A DNA stretch of 64,000 bases, taken from positions 1-64,000 of the forward strand of contig NZ_KB899506.1 of assembly GCF_000378245.1 (NCBI RefSeq). The letters run 5' to 3'. Shown here one piece after another: positions 18,924-26,618 of the stretch (positions within the stretch are counted from its first letter, which is position 1; the number at the start of each line of letters is the position of its first letter). This stretch comes from Aromatoleum toluclasticum ATCC 700605 (GTDB taxonomy: Bacteria; Pseudomonadota; Gammaproteobacteria; Burkholderiales; Rhodocyclaceae). Under the pieces are notes generated by a model. It did no database searches. It was not told the origin of the DNA and saw nothing but the letters and a program-made list of their open reading frames with translations. The translations under genes were made by a program, and so were the position numbers.

Positions 18924-20213
18924 TCAGAAGAAGTGCTCGGGCACGAAGGTCACGATTTGCGGGAAGGCCGTGAACAGCGCGATCACGCTGAGCATGATCA
19001 GCCAGTACGGCACGGTGGCCCACGACGCCTCGCCGAGGCTCACCTTGCGCCTGGAGATCGTCACGAGCACGAAGAGGTTGAGCCCCACCGGCGGCGTGAT
19101 CATGCCGACCTCCATCAGGATCGTGACGATGATGCCGAACCAGACCGGATCGAACTGCATCGACATCATCAGCGGGAAGGCGATCGGCAGCGTCATCAGC
19201 AGTAGCGAGATGCCGTCGAAGAAGCAGCCCAGCACCAGATACACGAGCACGATCGCGAACAGCACCTCGTAGCGGCTCAGACCCATCTTCGCGACCCAGT
19301 CGACGAGCTCCTTGGGCAGGCCAAGGACGCTGATCGCCTGCGCGAGGATCAGCGTGCCGAGCAGAACCATCGCGATCGTGCCGAACATCAGCACCGAGGT
19401 CTTGAACGACTGCCACAGCTTCGGCAACGTCAGGTCACCCCACACGAAGCCCAGCACCGTCGCCGCGACCACGCCCAGTGCGGCGGCCTCGGTGGTCGTC
19501 GCGAGCCCCATGTAGATCGTGCCGAGCACGAAGAAGATCAGGATGGGCAGCGGCCAGATAGCGCGCAGGCCGGTGAAGATCTCGCCCCAGCTCGGCCGCT
19601 CGTCTTCCTTCGGCACCAGATCCTTGCGGAAGTAGCACAGGCCCGCGATGTAAGCCGAGAACAGGCCGGCGATGAGCAGGCCCGGCACGATGCCGGCGAG
19701 GAATAGCTTGCCGATCGACACGTCCTGCGTCGCGCCGTAGATCAGCAGCGACAGACTGGGCGGGATCAGCAGGCCCAGCGTGCCGCCGGCCGCGAGCGAG
19801 GCGATGACGGTCGCCGGGTCGTAGCCGCGCTTGACCAGCTCGGGATAACCGACCGAGCCGATCGCCGCTGCGGTCGACGAGCTCGACCCGCTGACCGCGC
19901 CGAACACCGTGCATACCGCGATGTTGGTGTGCAGCAGCTTGCCCGAGCAGCGGTGGAACAGCGGCGTGAGGCCGTTGTAGATGCGCCCGGAGATGCCGCT
20001 CGCCATCAGGATGTCACCGAGGAAGATGAACAGCGGCACGGCGCTCAGCGTGAAGTCGGTGAAGGTGTTCCACACCGCCTGCACCGCGAGCGAGCTCGCG
20101 TCGCCCACCTGGAACTGCAGCAGGATCAGGCCGGTGAGCCCGAGCGCGGCGCCCAGCACCGCCCCGGTGACCATCAGCACGAGCATGCTGGTCGAAAGGA
20201 TGCCCCAGGTCAT
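18924..20213 (-). CDS. dctM: TRAP transporter large permease subunit (DctM family)
   Basis: Membrane protein (429 aa, about 12 hydrophobic segments) forming the transport channel of a tripartite ATP-independent importer driven by an ion gradient. Family motifs include VFLGDILMASGISGRIYNGL, AIGSVGYPELVKRGYD and ITPPVGLNLFVL. The start MTWGILSTSM overlaps the dctQ stop by 4 bases. The TRAP operon dctP-dctQ-dctM sits between lysR and the M19-family gene. The substrate is probably an organic acid linked to the pathway, such as N-carbamoylsarcosine or sarcosine (inference). Confidence 0.93.
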   Translation of the reverse strand: MTWGILSTSMLVLMVTGAVLGAALGLTGLILLQFQVGDASSLAVQAVWNTFTDFTLSAVPLFIFLGDILMASGISGRIYNGLTPLFHRCSGKLLHTNIAVCTVFGAVSGSSSSTAAAIGSVGYPELVKRGYDPATVIASLAAGGTLGLLIPPSLSLLIYGATQDVSIGKLFLAGIVPGLLIAGLFSAYIAGLCYFRKDLVPKEDERPSWGEIFTGLRAIWPLPILIFFVLGTIYMGLATTTEAAALGVVAATVLGFVWGDLTLPKLWQSFKTSVLMFGTIAMVLLGTLILAQAISVLGLPKELVDWVAKMGLSRYEVLFAIVLVYLVLGCFFDGISLLLMTLPIAFPLMMSMQFDPVWFGIIVTILMEVGMITPPVGLNLFVLVTISRRKVSLGEASWATVPYWLIMLSVIALFTAFPQIVTFVPEHFF

Positions 20214-20737
20214 AGCACTTCCTCCTCGCCCGCGAGGGAGAACAGCGACGGCCGGCCGGCGAGCTGGCGCAGGCTGTCGAAGAGCTGGCCGAGGCTGACG
20301 AGCACCATCACCACGGTGCACAGCGGCAGCATCGCCATCCACGGCCACAGCAGCATCGAGCCGATGTCCGAACGCGCGTCGAGCAGGCGCGAGTAGTCGG
20401 CGAAATCGTAGGAGAGCGCGAGGAACCACGCACAGAAGGTAGTGAGGATCACGGTGGCGCCTATGTCGACGAAGTGGCGCAGCGGCCCCTGCAGGCCGCG
20501 CGTGACGATGTCGAGGATGATGTGACGGCGCATCACGAGGCCCAGCGGCATCGCGAGGAAGGCCATCGTGGCGAACAGCAGGCCGATGAATTCATCGGAA
20601 AAGGCGAAGGGTGCGCCGACGAAGTAGCGCATCACGACGCCCAGGAACACGAACAGGCTCATCAGCACGGCGGCCACGGCCGCGAGCCGGTTCATGCCGA
20701 GCGCGAGCCATTCCAGGCAGCGGATCAGGACTTGCAT
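20210..20737 (-). CDS. dctQ: TRAP transporter small permease subunit (DctQ family)
   Basis: Four-helix membrane protein (175 aa from MQVLIRCLEWLALGMNRLAA). FVFLGVVMRYFVGAPFAFSDE in helix 2 and the MPLGLVMRRHIILDIVTRGL loop are typical. It pairs with DctM in the inner membrane. A longer open frame upstream is rejected since 20737 gives the family length. It starts 79 bases after dctP ends and overlaps dctM. Confidence 0.9.
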   Translation of the reverse strand: MQVLIRCLEWLALGMNRLAAVAAVLMSLFVFLGVVMRYFVGAPFAFSDEFIGLLFATMAFLAMPLGLVMRRHIILDIVTRGLQGPLRHFVDIGATVILTTFCAWFLALSYDFADYSRLLDARSDIGSMLLWPWMAMLPLCTVVMVLVSLGQLFDSLRQLAGRPSLFSLAGEEEVL

Positions 20738-20816
20738 CTTGGACTCCAGCGAGAGGTACGGAAACGATCGGGGCGGCCGCTGCCGCAAGCTTGGCCGGCC
20801 GCCCAGGCGACACCGC

Positions 20817-21839
20817 TCAGGGTGTCAGCTTTGCAATCGCCTCCTTCATTCGCTGGTAGTACTCGGTGCCCTTGGGGCCCGCCGATTTCGCCATGTCCGC
20901 CCAGGCCTTGTCGGATGCGGCCGCGAAAGCACTCACGTCACCCTCGGGGAAGGGCTGCAGCATGGTGATGCCGAGCGCCTTGCGTTCCTCGATGGCGGCG
21001 CTCTCGCGCTGCGGACTGACGGCTGCCTCGCGCGTCTTGGCCCACATCGCCTCGCCCGCTTCGGCAAGCACCGCCTGCAGATCCTTGGGCAGGCGCGACC
21101 ACGCCTTGTCGCTCACGCCGAACATCCACGGCACGGCGGCCCACGGGTGCAGGTAAGCCTCGTACTTCGCGACTTCCTGCAGCGATACCGTCTTGGCCAC
21201 CGTCGACAGGTAGTAGGCGCAGTCGACCACGCCGGTCTGCAGGGCCATGTACATGCTGTTCTGCGGAATGACCTGCGCCGCCACGTCCAGCCCCTGGAAA
21301 GTGCTCACCAGGTGGCTGCCCCACACGCGCAGCTTCTTCCCTTTAAGCTGGGACAGGTTGTTGATCGGCTCCTTGCAGTGCACGCCGACGTTGAACACCG
21401 GGCTCACGACACCGCCAACGGTATGGATGTGCCACTTCGAGTAGCCCTCCTCGTAGATCGCGCGCATTGTCGGCAGCAGCTGGAGATGCTGCTGGGGCGT
21501 GCGGATGGCGCCCTGCACATACACAACGCCCAGCTCGGGGGCGTCGCGCGTGAAGTACTCTCCATACAGCATCGCCATGTCCACCGCCCCGGCCTGCATG
21601 ATGCGCAGCAGATCCGTGTCCTTCAGGCCCAGCGATCCTGCGTGGAACACGTTGATCTTCAGGCGACCGTTCGAGCGCGCCGCCACGTCGTCGGCGAACT
21701 GCTGCAGATATTTCGCCTCAGGGCGGGATTCGACGATCTGGCTGTGCATCTTCAATTCGATCGTATCGGCCGCCGCTGCGACACCTGCGACCGCCAGCAT
21801 TGCTGCGGCAACGATCCTTTTCAACATCAAGATATTCAC
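20817..21839 (-). CDS. dctP: TRAP transporter substrate-binding protein (DctP family)
   Basis: Periplasmic ligand-binding subunit (340 aa). It starts at a GTG (21839), chosen because AAAGGAGA lies 8 bases upstream; the signal peptide VNILMLKRIVAAAMLAVAGV follows with cleavage near AAADTIELKM. The DctP fold shows in SLGLKDTDLLRIMQAGAVDM and VVDCAYYLSTVAKTVSLQEV. The ligand-binding arginine position could not be fixed by eye. First gene of the dctPQM operon. Its ligand would be informative for the pathway. Confidence 0.92.
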   Translation of the reverse strand: MNILMLKRIVAAAMLAVAGVAAAADTIELKMHSQIVESRPEAKYLQQFADDVAARSNGRLKINVFHAGSLGLKDTDLLRIMQAGAVDMAMLYGEYFTRDAPELGVVYVQGAIRTPQQHLQLLPTMRAIYEEGYSKWHIHTVGGVVSPVFNVGVHCKEPINNLSQLKGKKLRVWGSHLVSTFQGLDVAAQVIPQNSMYMALQTGVVDCAYYLSTVAKTVSLQEVAKYEAYLHPWAAVPWMFGVSDKAWSRLPKDLQAVLAEAGEAMWAKTREAAVSPQRESAAIEERKALGITMLQPFPEGDVSAFAAASDKAWADMAKSAGPKGTEYYQRMKEAIAKLTP

Positions 21840-22414
21840 GGGCACTTCTCCTTTGGTATTCGAATAGCCACGAACGTCAGACCGCGTTTCATTGCACGAC
21901 TCCCTGGCCGACCTCGTCACCGTTGATGCGGGCAATTCGCACGCAACATCCTTTGCACGATCCATCATTGAATTAAATGAATTGGCAATCAGGTTCTAGC
22001 AATTACGATGCCAGATTAGAACGAGAAGCAAATGACCCATATCCGGCACATTGCCACTGAATCGGCAGCTTTTTTCGGTTCTTATTATTGTTTCGTAGCC
22101 ATCGTCTTTGTCTCCTGCACCAGGCGAGTGCAGATCATGGTTATTGTGATTCCTTTTGGGGCGTTGCTTTATTAGTCGTTTATTTGATTTTCTCCATTCC
22201 GGGTTATTGACAGATCGCACATTCTGTCCGCGCAATGCACCTTTTGAATTTCCCCGAGTTTCCTCCCTGCGGACATCCTGGAATGCGTGGCATCGCGAGA
22301 TACGGACGATCGACGTCTGTTGAATCCGCGAGTAGCTGAAAAATGGTGGCATTTCGCGGCAACCTGATGCCGCGCCGGGTTATGCCAAACTGGAAAACCG
22401 CACCGCGAGCGTGC
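21840..22414. other. Gene-free region upstream of dctP
   Basis: 575 bases, clearly more A/T-rich than the surroundings, especially 21960-22200. The frame at 21996-22352 has no family resemblance, no good RBS and odd composition, so I do not call it. The part next to dctP presumably holds its promoter. I looked for the three-block motif here and did not find it. Confidence 0.5.
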
Positions 22415-23485
22415 TTATTCGCCCCACACGTCTTTCAGCAAGCGCAGCCAGTTTTCGCCCATGATCCGCCGCGTCTGCGTCGGAGTGAATCCGCCTTTCA
22501 GCAAAGCGGCGGTCAGATTGGGATATTCGGCGACGGTACGAATTCCGCGAGGATTGACGATTTCGCCGAAATTGGTCAGGCGGCGCGCATAGCCCTTGTC
22601 ATGAACGAGGCGCGCAAAAAACGCCGCGTCGTGGCCTTGCGTGAAATCCGTGCCGATGCCGACATTCTCTTCGCCCACGAGATCGAATACGTAGCGAATG
22701 GCTTCGACATAGTCATCGACCGTGGAGTTCACGCCGTTTTTCAGGAATGGCGTAAACATCGTCACGCCGACGAAGCCGCCATGGTCCGCGATGAATTTCA
22801 ATTCGGAGTCCGATTTGTTTCGCGGATGATCCTTGAGGCCGCTCGGCAGGCAATGCGAATAGCAAACCGGCTTGCGCGATTCGGCTATTGCTTCGCGCGC
22901 GGTATTCGGGCCGACATGCGACAGATCGCAAAGAATTCCCACTCGGTTCATTTCGACGAGGATCTCGCGCCCGAATCCCGACAAGCCGCCATCCCGTTCG
23001 TAGCAGCCGGTCCCGACGAGGTTCTGCGTGTTGTAGCACAGCTGCACGACCCCGACGCCGAGGTCCTTGAATATCTGCACGTATCCCAGGCGGTCCTCGA
23101 AGGCCGTCGCGTTCTGGAACCCGAGGATGACGCCCGTCCGGCCTTCACGCTTGGCCCGCTCGATATCCGCGGTCGTGCGCACCTTCAGCAGGCAGTCGGC
23201 GTTCGCTTCGATCAGCGCGTTCATCTGCGCGATCTGGTCCACGGTGTCACCAAACCCTTCCCAGATCGACACCGTGCAGTTTGCCGCAGAGAGGCCGCCT
23301 CGCCGCATGTCCTCGAAGAGATCGCGATCCCACTTCGCGACAATCAGACCGTCAATCACGACGGCGTCGCGGTGCAGCTGCGCGGCCACGTCGCCCGGGT
23401 CCGCAAGCGGCTGATGGCCGGTCAGGCCGCCTTCGCCGGGAGACAGGGAATCGAGGAAAGAGGTGGAACCGTTCGTCGCGGACAT
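22415..23485 (-). CDS. Peptidase M19 (renal dipeptidase) family protein with altered metal site
   Basis: TIM-barrel protein (356 aa) of the membrane dipeptidase family. His190 (CDLSHVG), His211 (CYSHCLPSG) and Asp280 (GIGTDFTQG) match conserved ligands. The N-terminal His-x-Asp of classical members reads DGLIV (residues 45-49), and the bridging Glu is Gln124 (GFQNATAFE). A binuclear zinc peptidase is thus doubtful; it may be a mononuclear amidohydrolase. Proteins like this are known beside glycine betaine/dimethylglycine genes, from memory. It has promoter site 3 upstream, placing it in the amidohydrolase regulon. Activity on a sarcosine-containing or carbamoyl compound is an inference. Confidence 0.82.
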   Translation of the reverse strand: MSATNGSTSFLDSLSPGEGGLTGHQPLADPGDVAAQLHRDAVVIDGLIVAKWDRDLFEDMRRGGLSAANCTVSIWEGFGDTVDQIAQMNALIEANADCLLKVRTTADIERAKREGRTGVILGFQNATAFEDRLGYVQIFKDLGVGVVQLCYNTQNLVGTGCYERDGGLSGFGREILVEMNRVGILCDLSHVGPNTAREAIAESRKPVCYSHCLPSGLKDHPRNKSDSELKFIADHGGFVGVTMFTPFLKNGVNSTVDDYVEAIRYVFDLVGEENVGIGTDFTQGHDAAFFARLVHDKGYARRLTNFGEIVNPRGIRTVAEYPNLTAALLKGGFTPTQTRRIMGENWLRLLKDVWGE

Positions 23486-23646
23486 GCTTCCGATCTCCCG
23501 TTCGTGCCCTCGCGCCTCAGGACGGCGATGGCGGCGTGAATGAACCCTGTACGCTCAGGCTGAAGGGATATCGCAGCCGAGCTGCTTGCCAGCATGGGCG
23601 AGATATTGTCTGTGCAGACCGTCCGTCCGACGCTCCCTCTCACCCG
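23486..23646. other. Leader of the M19-family gene
   Basis: 161 bases between promoter site 3 and the start codon. No structure or reading frame stands out; the leader is longer than at the two amidohydrolase genes. Confidence 0.4.
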
Positions 23647-23700
23647 AATCCTAGTCGAAGCCATTTCCGGATCTATTTACAGTTCGGTCATGATTATTGC
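23647..23700 (-). promoter_or_regulatory. 54-bp shared promoter motif, site 3 (M19-family gene)
   Basis: AATCCTAG (23647), TATTTACAG (23674) and ATTATTGC (23693), spaced as in sites 1, 2 and 4. The first eleven bases are identical to site 2. Confidence 0.78.
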
Positions 23701-23848
23701 GATCCGTGCGAACTATCCGAACACCATTGGGACATTTGCATACGCAGCACCGTCCTGCCCGTCCATCACCGGAAAAATGCACGACCTGAGGTAGGTCACA
23801 AGGAGGGAGAACACTGCGCACGGCCACGAGAACGCCGCACGGGCGAGT

Positions 23849-23903
23849 TCGGGGCACACGGGCCGGCGACGGGGGGACGGCCACCCCCCCGCCGCGTGCC
23901 CGA
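23849..23903 (-). terminator. Large stem-loop after amidohydrolase copy 2
   Basis: Outer arms 23849-23857 and 23896-23903 plus inner G/C arms (23864-23867 with 23891-23894; G run 23871-23876 with C run 23884-23890), starting right at the stop codon. No U tract; probably a terminator or 3' protecting hairpin. Confidence 0.5.
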
Positions 23904-24590
23904 TCAGCCCTTCATCGAGTACAGGTAATCGACGCAGCGATCGACCGACTCGACGTCGGCGAACTTGGCATCGATGTCGAACAGGTTCCACTCGACCGCG
24001 CCGGGTACGCGGTCGCCGATGCACTCGCGCACGGCGATGGTGCGGAAGCCTTCGGCCAGGCCGTCGCACAGCGTCGTGCGCACGCAGGCCGACGCGGTCA
24101 CGCCGGTCACGAGGATGGTGTCGACACCCGCCGCGCGCAGGAAGCCCGCGAGGTAGGTGCCATGGAAGGAGCTCGCGCGCTTCTTGATCAGCACCTGCTC
24201 ACCGGCGATCGGCGCGATGCGCGAGTCGATTGCCCAGATGTTCTCGTCTTCCTGATTGACGACATCGACCGGGATCTTGTTGTGCCACAGACCCATGTCG
24301 GTGTGCGGATTCTTGCGGTCCGTGACCTGGTAGCAGGTCGTCACGTGGATCACCGGATGGTTGTTCTCGCGGCAGGCTTTCAGCAGGCGCTGCACGCCGG
24401 GGATGATCTCGTCGTCGATCTTCTCGCAGGTGAAGGGGTTGCCGGGACGGGTCCAGGCGTTGGCGAGGTCGACGTTGATCAGCGCCGGCCTCTTGCCGAA
24501 GCCCACGCGGCGCTGGAAGCCGCGGTCCTGGTACAGCTTGGTGGCTTCGGCGAAGGCTTGCTTGAGCATGTCGTTGAGTTGGCTTTCCAT
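23904..24590 (-). CDS. N-carbamoylsarcosine amidohydrolase, copy 2
   Basis: Second 228-residue isochorismatase-like amidase, identical to copy 1 except at residues 2, 3, 22 and 34 (E/D, S/T, D/E, R/K). The triad Asp41, Lys136/137, Cys169 is intact, so both copies should be active. DNA differences are few and mostly silent, implying a recent duplication or gene conversion. The match covers the gene, the RBS-overlapping inverted repeat and the promoter motif, then fades quickly past the stop codon. It makes sarcosine, CO2 and ammonia from N-carbamoylsarcosine. Expression is monocistronic by layout. Confidence 0.93.
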   Translation of the reverse strand: MESQLNDMLKQAFAEATKLYQDRGFQRRVGFGKRPALINVDLANAWTRPGNPFTCEKIDDEIIPGVQRLLKACRENNHPVIHVTTCYQVTDRKNPHTDMGLWHNKIPVDVVNQEDENIWAIDSRIAPIAGEQVLIKKRASSFHGTYLAGFLRAAGVDTILVTGVTASACVRTTLCDGLAEGFRTIAVRECIGDRVPGAVEWNLFDIDAKFADVESVDRCVDYLYSMKG

Positions 24591-24596
24591 GTGTCG

Positions 24597-24649
24597 TCTC
24601 CAGACAGTGTGGGTTTCGGGGTTGCGACAAAGGCGTCTTTGTCTGGAGG
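24597..24649 (-). promoter_or_regulatory. Inverted repeat in amidohydrolase leader overlapping the RBS (copy 2)
   Basis: Arms TCTCCAGACA (24597-24606) and TGTCTGGAGG (24640-24649): nine Watson-Crick pairs plus one G-U. The 33-base spacer differs from copy 1 except for TTTCGGGG and GCGACAA (plus strand). The RBS GGAG lies in the start-proximal arm. Confidence 0.6.
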
Positions 24650-24703
24650 AATACTAGCCAATACTATTGATCTGAATATTTACAATTATCATTCGATTAT
24701 TGC
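24650..24703 (-). promoter_or_regulatory. 54-bp shared promoter motif, site 4 (amidohydrolase copy 2)
   Basis: AATACTAG (24650), TATTTACAA (24677) and ATTATTGC (24696), with the same 27- and 19-base spacing as the other sites. Confidence 0.78.
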
Positions 24704-24984
24704 CGTTTGTGCACATAAAGCGATAGACGCGGCTTCGTATGCCCCTACCCGGCACGGGACGAGCATCGGGCGTCGCGGCGAGTCAGCGCGGCGCAGCACC
24801 GACCGGATTGCAGGGCGCAATGGCGCGGAATGTAAAGGCGCACATGACAAGCCATCACAAATCTGCACAAACGCTCGAAACCCCGTTTACAACTGCTTGC
24901 TAGCCTCCGAATCGGCAGCGAAGAAATCCTGCTGTCCTCGACGGTCCCGGACGATCGTCGGGTCATATATTCGGAGACAAAACA
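24704..24984. other. Divergent intergenic region, amidohydrolase copy 2 / nhaC
   Basis: No coding frame convinces. The nhaC ribosome site CGGAGA lies 8-9 bases before 24985. An nhaC promoter must be here but I cannot place its hexamers with confidence. Confidence 0.45.
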
Positions 24985-26493
24985 ATGAGTGATCTGCGCA
25001 CCGAGAGGCCCTCGCTCGGCCTCGCCCTGCTGCCCATCGTCCTCACGCTCGGCGTGCTGGGCGTGCAACTCTTCTACTACAAGGACTTCACCCCCCACGT
25101 ACCGCTGGCGATCGGTCTTGCGATCACCACGGCGATTGGCTGGCTGCAGGGCCATCGCTGGCAGCAGATGGAACAGGGGGTGCTGCGCATCGTCAGCATC
25201 GGGCTGCAGTCGATTGCGATCCTGATCGTCGTCGGCATGATCATCGGTACGTGGATCGCGAGCGGCACGGTGCCCTATATCATCCACGCGGGACTCAACC
25301 TCCTGACCCCGCAGTGGTTCCTTGCCGCGGGGATGCTGCTGTGTTCCCTGGTGTCGGTGTCCCTGGGGACGTCCTGGGGCACGACCGGCACGGTGGGCCT
25401 CGCGCTGATGGGCATTGGCGCGGGTTTCGACATCCCGCCGTACTGGACTGCCGGCGCCGTGGTATCGGGCGCGTTCTTCGGCGACAAGGTATCGCCGCTA
25501 TCGGACACGACGAACCTCGCTCCCGCGGTAGCCGGCGTGGGCCTGTTCGATCACATCCGCAACATGATGCCCACGACGATCCCGTCGATGCTGATCGCGT
25601 TCGCAATCTACCTCGTTGCGGGCTTCAGCCTGATCGGCGGCCAGGCAGTCGACTTTAGCAAGGTCGAGATGATCACGACCGGCATCGAGAAGCACTTCAC
25701 GCTGTCGTGGACGGTCCTGCTGCCTGCCGCCCTCGTGCTGTTCCTCGCGCTTCGCAAGATGCCCGCGATCCCGTCCTTGTTCGCCGGCGCCATCGCCGGA
25801 GCGCTGGTCGCCATGGTGGTACAGGGTGCCAGCCTGCACGACGTGTTCGCCTACATGCAAAACGGCTACAAGCTCGAGTCCGGGGTGAAGGACATCGACA
25901 GCCTGCTCAACCGCGGCGGCATCCAGTCGATGACCTGGGTCATCACGCTGGTCATGATCGCGCTGGGTTTCGGCGGCGCGCTCGAACACACGCGCTGCCT
26001 CGAAGTGATCGTCGACGCGATGCTCAAGCGTACGCGCCGCTTCGGCTCGATGCACGCTGCGGCTACGGGCACCGCGATCGCGACGAACCTGGTTGCGGGC
26101 GACCCCTACCTCTCGATCGCCCTGCCCGGCCGCATGTACGCCCCTGCGTATCGCGGCAAGGGTTATTCGACGCTGAACCTGTCACGCGCGCTTGAAGAGG
26201 GTGGCACCCTCGTGTCCCCGCTGGTGCCCTGGAACGCCGGCGGCGCCATCGTCATCACCGCGCTCGGACTGGGCGTGGCCGAAGGCAATTTCCAGAACCT
26301 GCTGTATATTCCTCTGTCGTTCGCATGCTGGATGTCGCCGGTGATCGGCATCTTCTACGCCTACATGGGCTGGTTCTCGCCACGCGCCAGCGCGGCGGAA
26401 AAAGCGCGGTGGCATGCTAACGGCGAAGCGATCCAGACCTTCGACCACGATGAACCGCTGGGCGGCCTGAAGCCGAGTCCGGCGGCGGCCTGA
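24985..26493 (+). CDS. nhaC: NhaC-family Na+/H+ antiporter-like transporter
   Basis: Membrane protein of 502 aa with about 12 hydrophobic segments. The conserved core GTSWGTTGTVGLALMGIGAG and FFGDKVSPLSDTTNLAPAVAG is the NhaC hallmark, with the Asp/Ser/Thr residues proposed for cation binding. Family members exchange Na+ for H+ or for organic substrates (for example malate/lactate). In this locus a substrate/product or sodium-balance role beside sodium-coupled uptake is plausible (inference). Plus strand, divergent from amidohydrolase copy 2, with its own terminator at 26537-26570. Confidence 0.88.
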   Translation: MSDLRTERPSLGLALLPIVLTLGVLGVQLFYYKDFTPHVPLAIGLAITTAIGWLQGHRWQQMEQGVLRIVSIGLQSIAILIVVGMIIGTWIASGTVPYIIHAGLNLLTPQWFLAAGMLLCSLVSVSLGTSWGTTGTVGLALMGIGAGFDIPPYWTAGAVVSGAFFGDKVSPLSDTTNLAPAVAGVGLFDHIRNMMPTTIPSMLIAFAIYLVAGFSLIGGQAVDFSKVEMITTGIEKHFTLSWTVLLPAALVLFLALRKMPAIPSLFAGAIAGALVAMVVQGASLHDVFAYMQNGYKLESGVKDIDSLLNRGGIQSMTWVITLVMIALGFGGALEHTRCLEVIVDAMLKRTRRFGSMHAAATGTAIATNLVAGDPYLSIALPGRMYAPAYRGKGYSTLNLSRALEEGGTLVSPLVPWNAGGAIVITALGLGVAEGNFQNLLYIPLSFACWMSPVIGIFYAYMGWFSPRASAAEKARWHANGEAIQTFDHDEPLGGLKPSPAAA

Positions 26494-26536
26494 CGGCAAT
26501 CCGGCAAGGCGGCGCCCCGGTGCGCCGCAAGCCCCG

Positions 26537-26570
26537 GGCACGGCCCCTCTTCGAGGGGGTCGTGCCTTTA
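26537..26570 (+). terminator. Rho-independent terminator of nhaC
   Basis: GGCACGGCCCCTC / GAGGGGGTCGTGCC stem (one bulge, 3-base loop), followed by TTTATAATTT. It lies 44 bases after the nhaC stop and before the AraC-family gene. Confidence 0.88.
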
Positions 26571-26618
26571 TAATTTGATCTTTCCTGCAGACACGAGCGT
26601 CGACACGACGGGACCGGC

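Noticed and set aside
21996-22352. 118-codon frame upstream of dctP
   Set aside because: A/T-rich regulatory stretch, no ribosome site, residue mix unlike neighbouring proteins, no family resemblance.
21840-22414. A further copy of the 54-bp promoter motif before dctP
   Set aside because: Isolated pieces such as TTATTATTG and GGTTCTAG occur but not with the required spacing.
8340-24590. The duplicated amidohydrolase as a simple assembly artefact
   Set aside because: The copies differ at several silent sites, at four codons and in their leaders and downstream flanks, so they are distinct loci.
8220-24703. Insertion sequence or composite transposon bounded by the duplicated genes
   Set aside because: No transposase, terminal inverted repeats or target duplications were seen around either copy.
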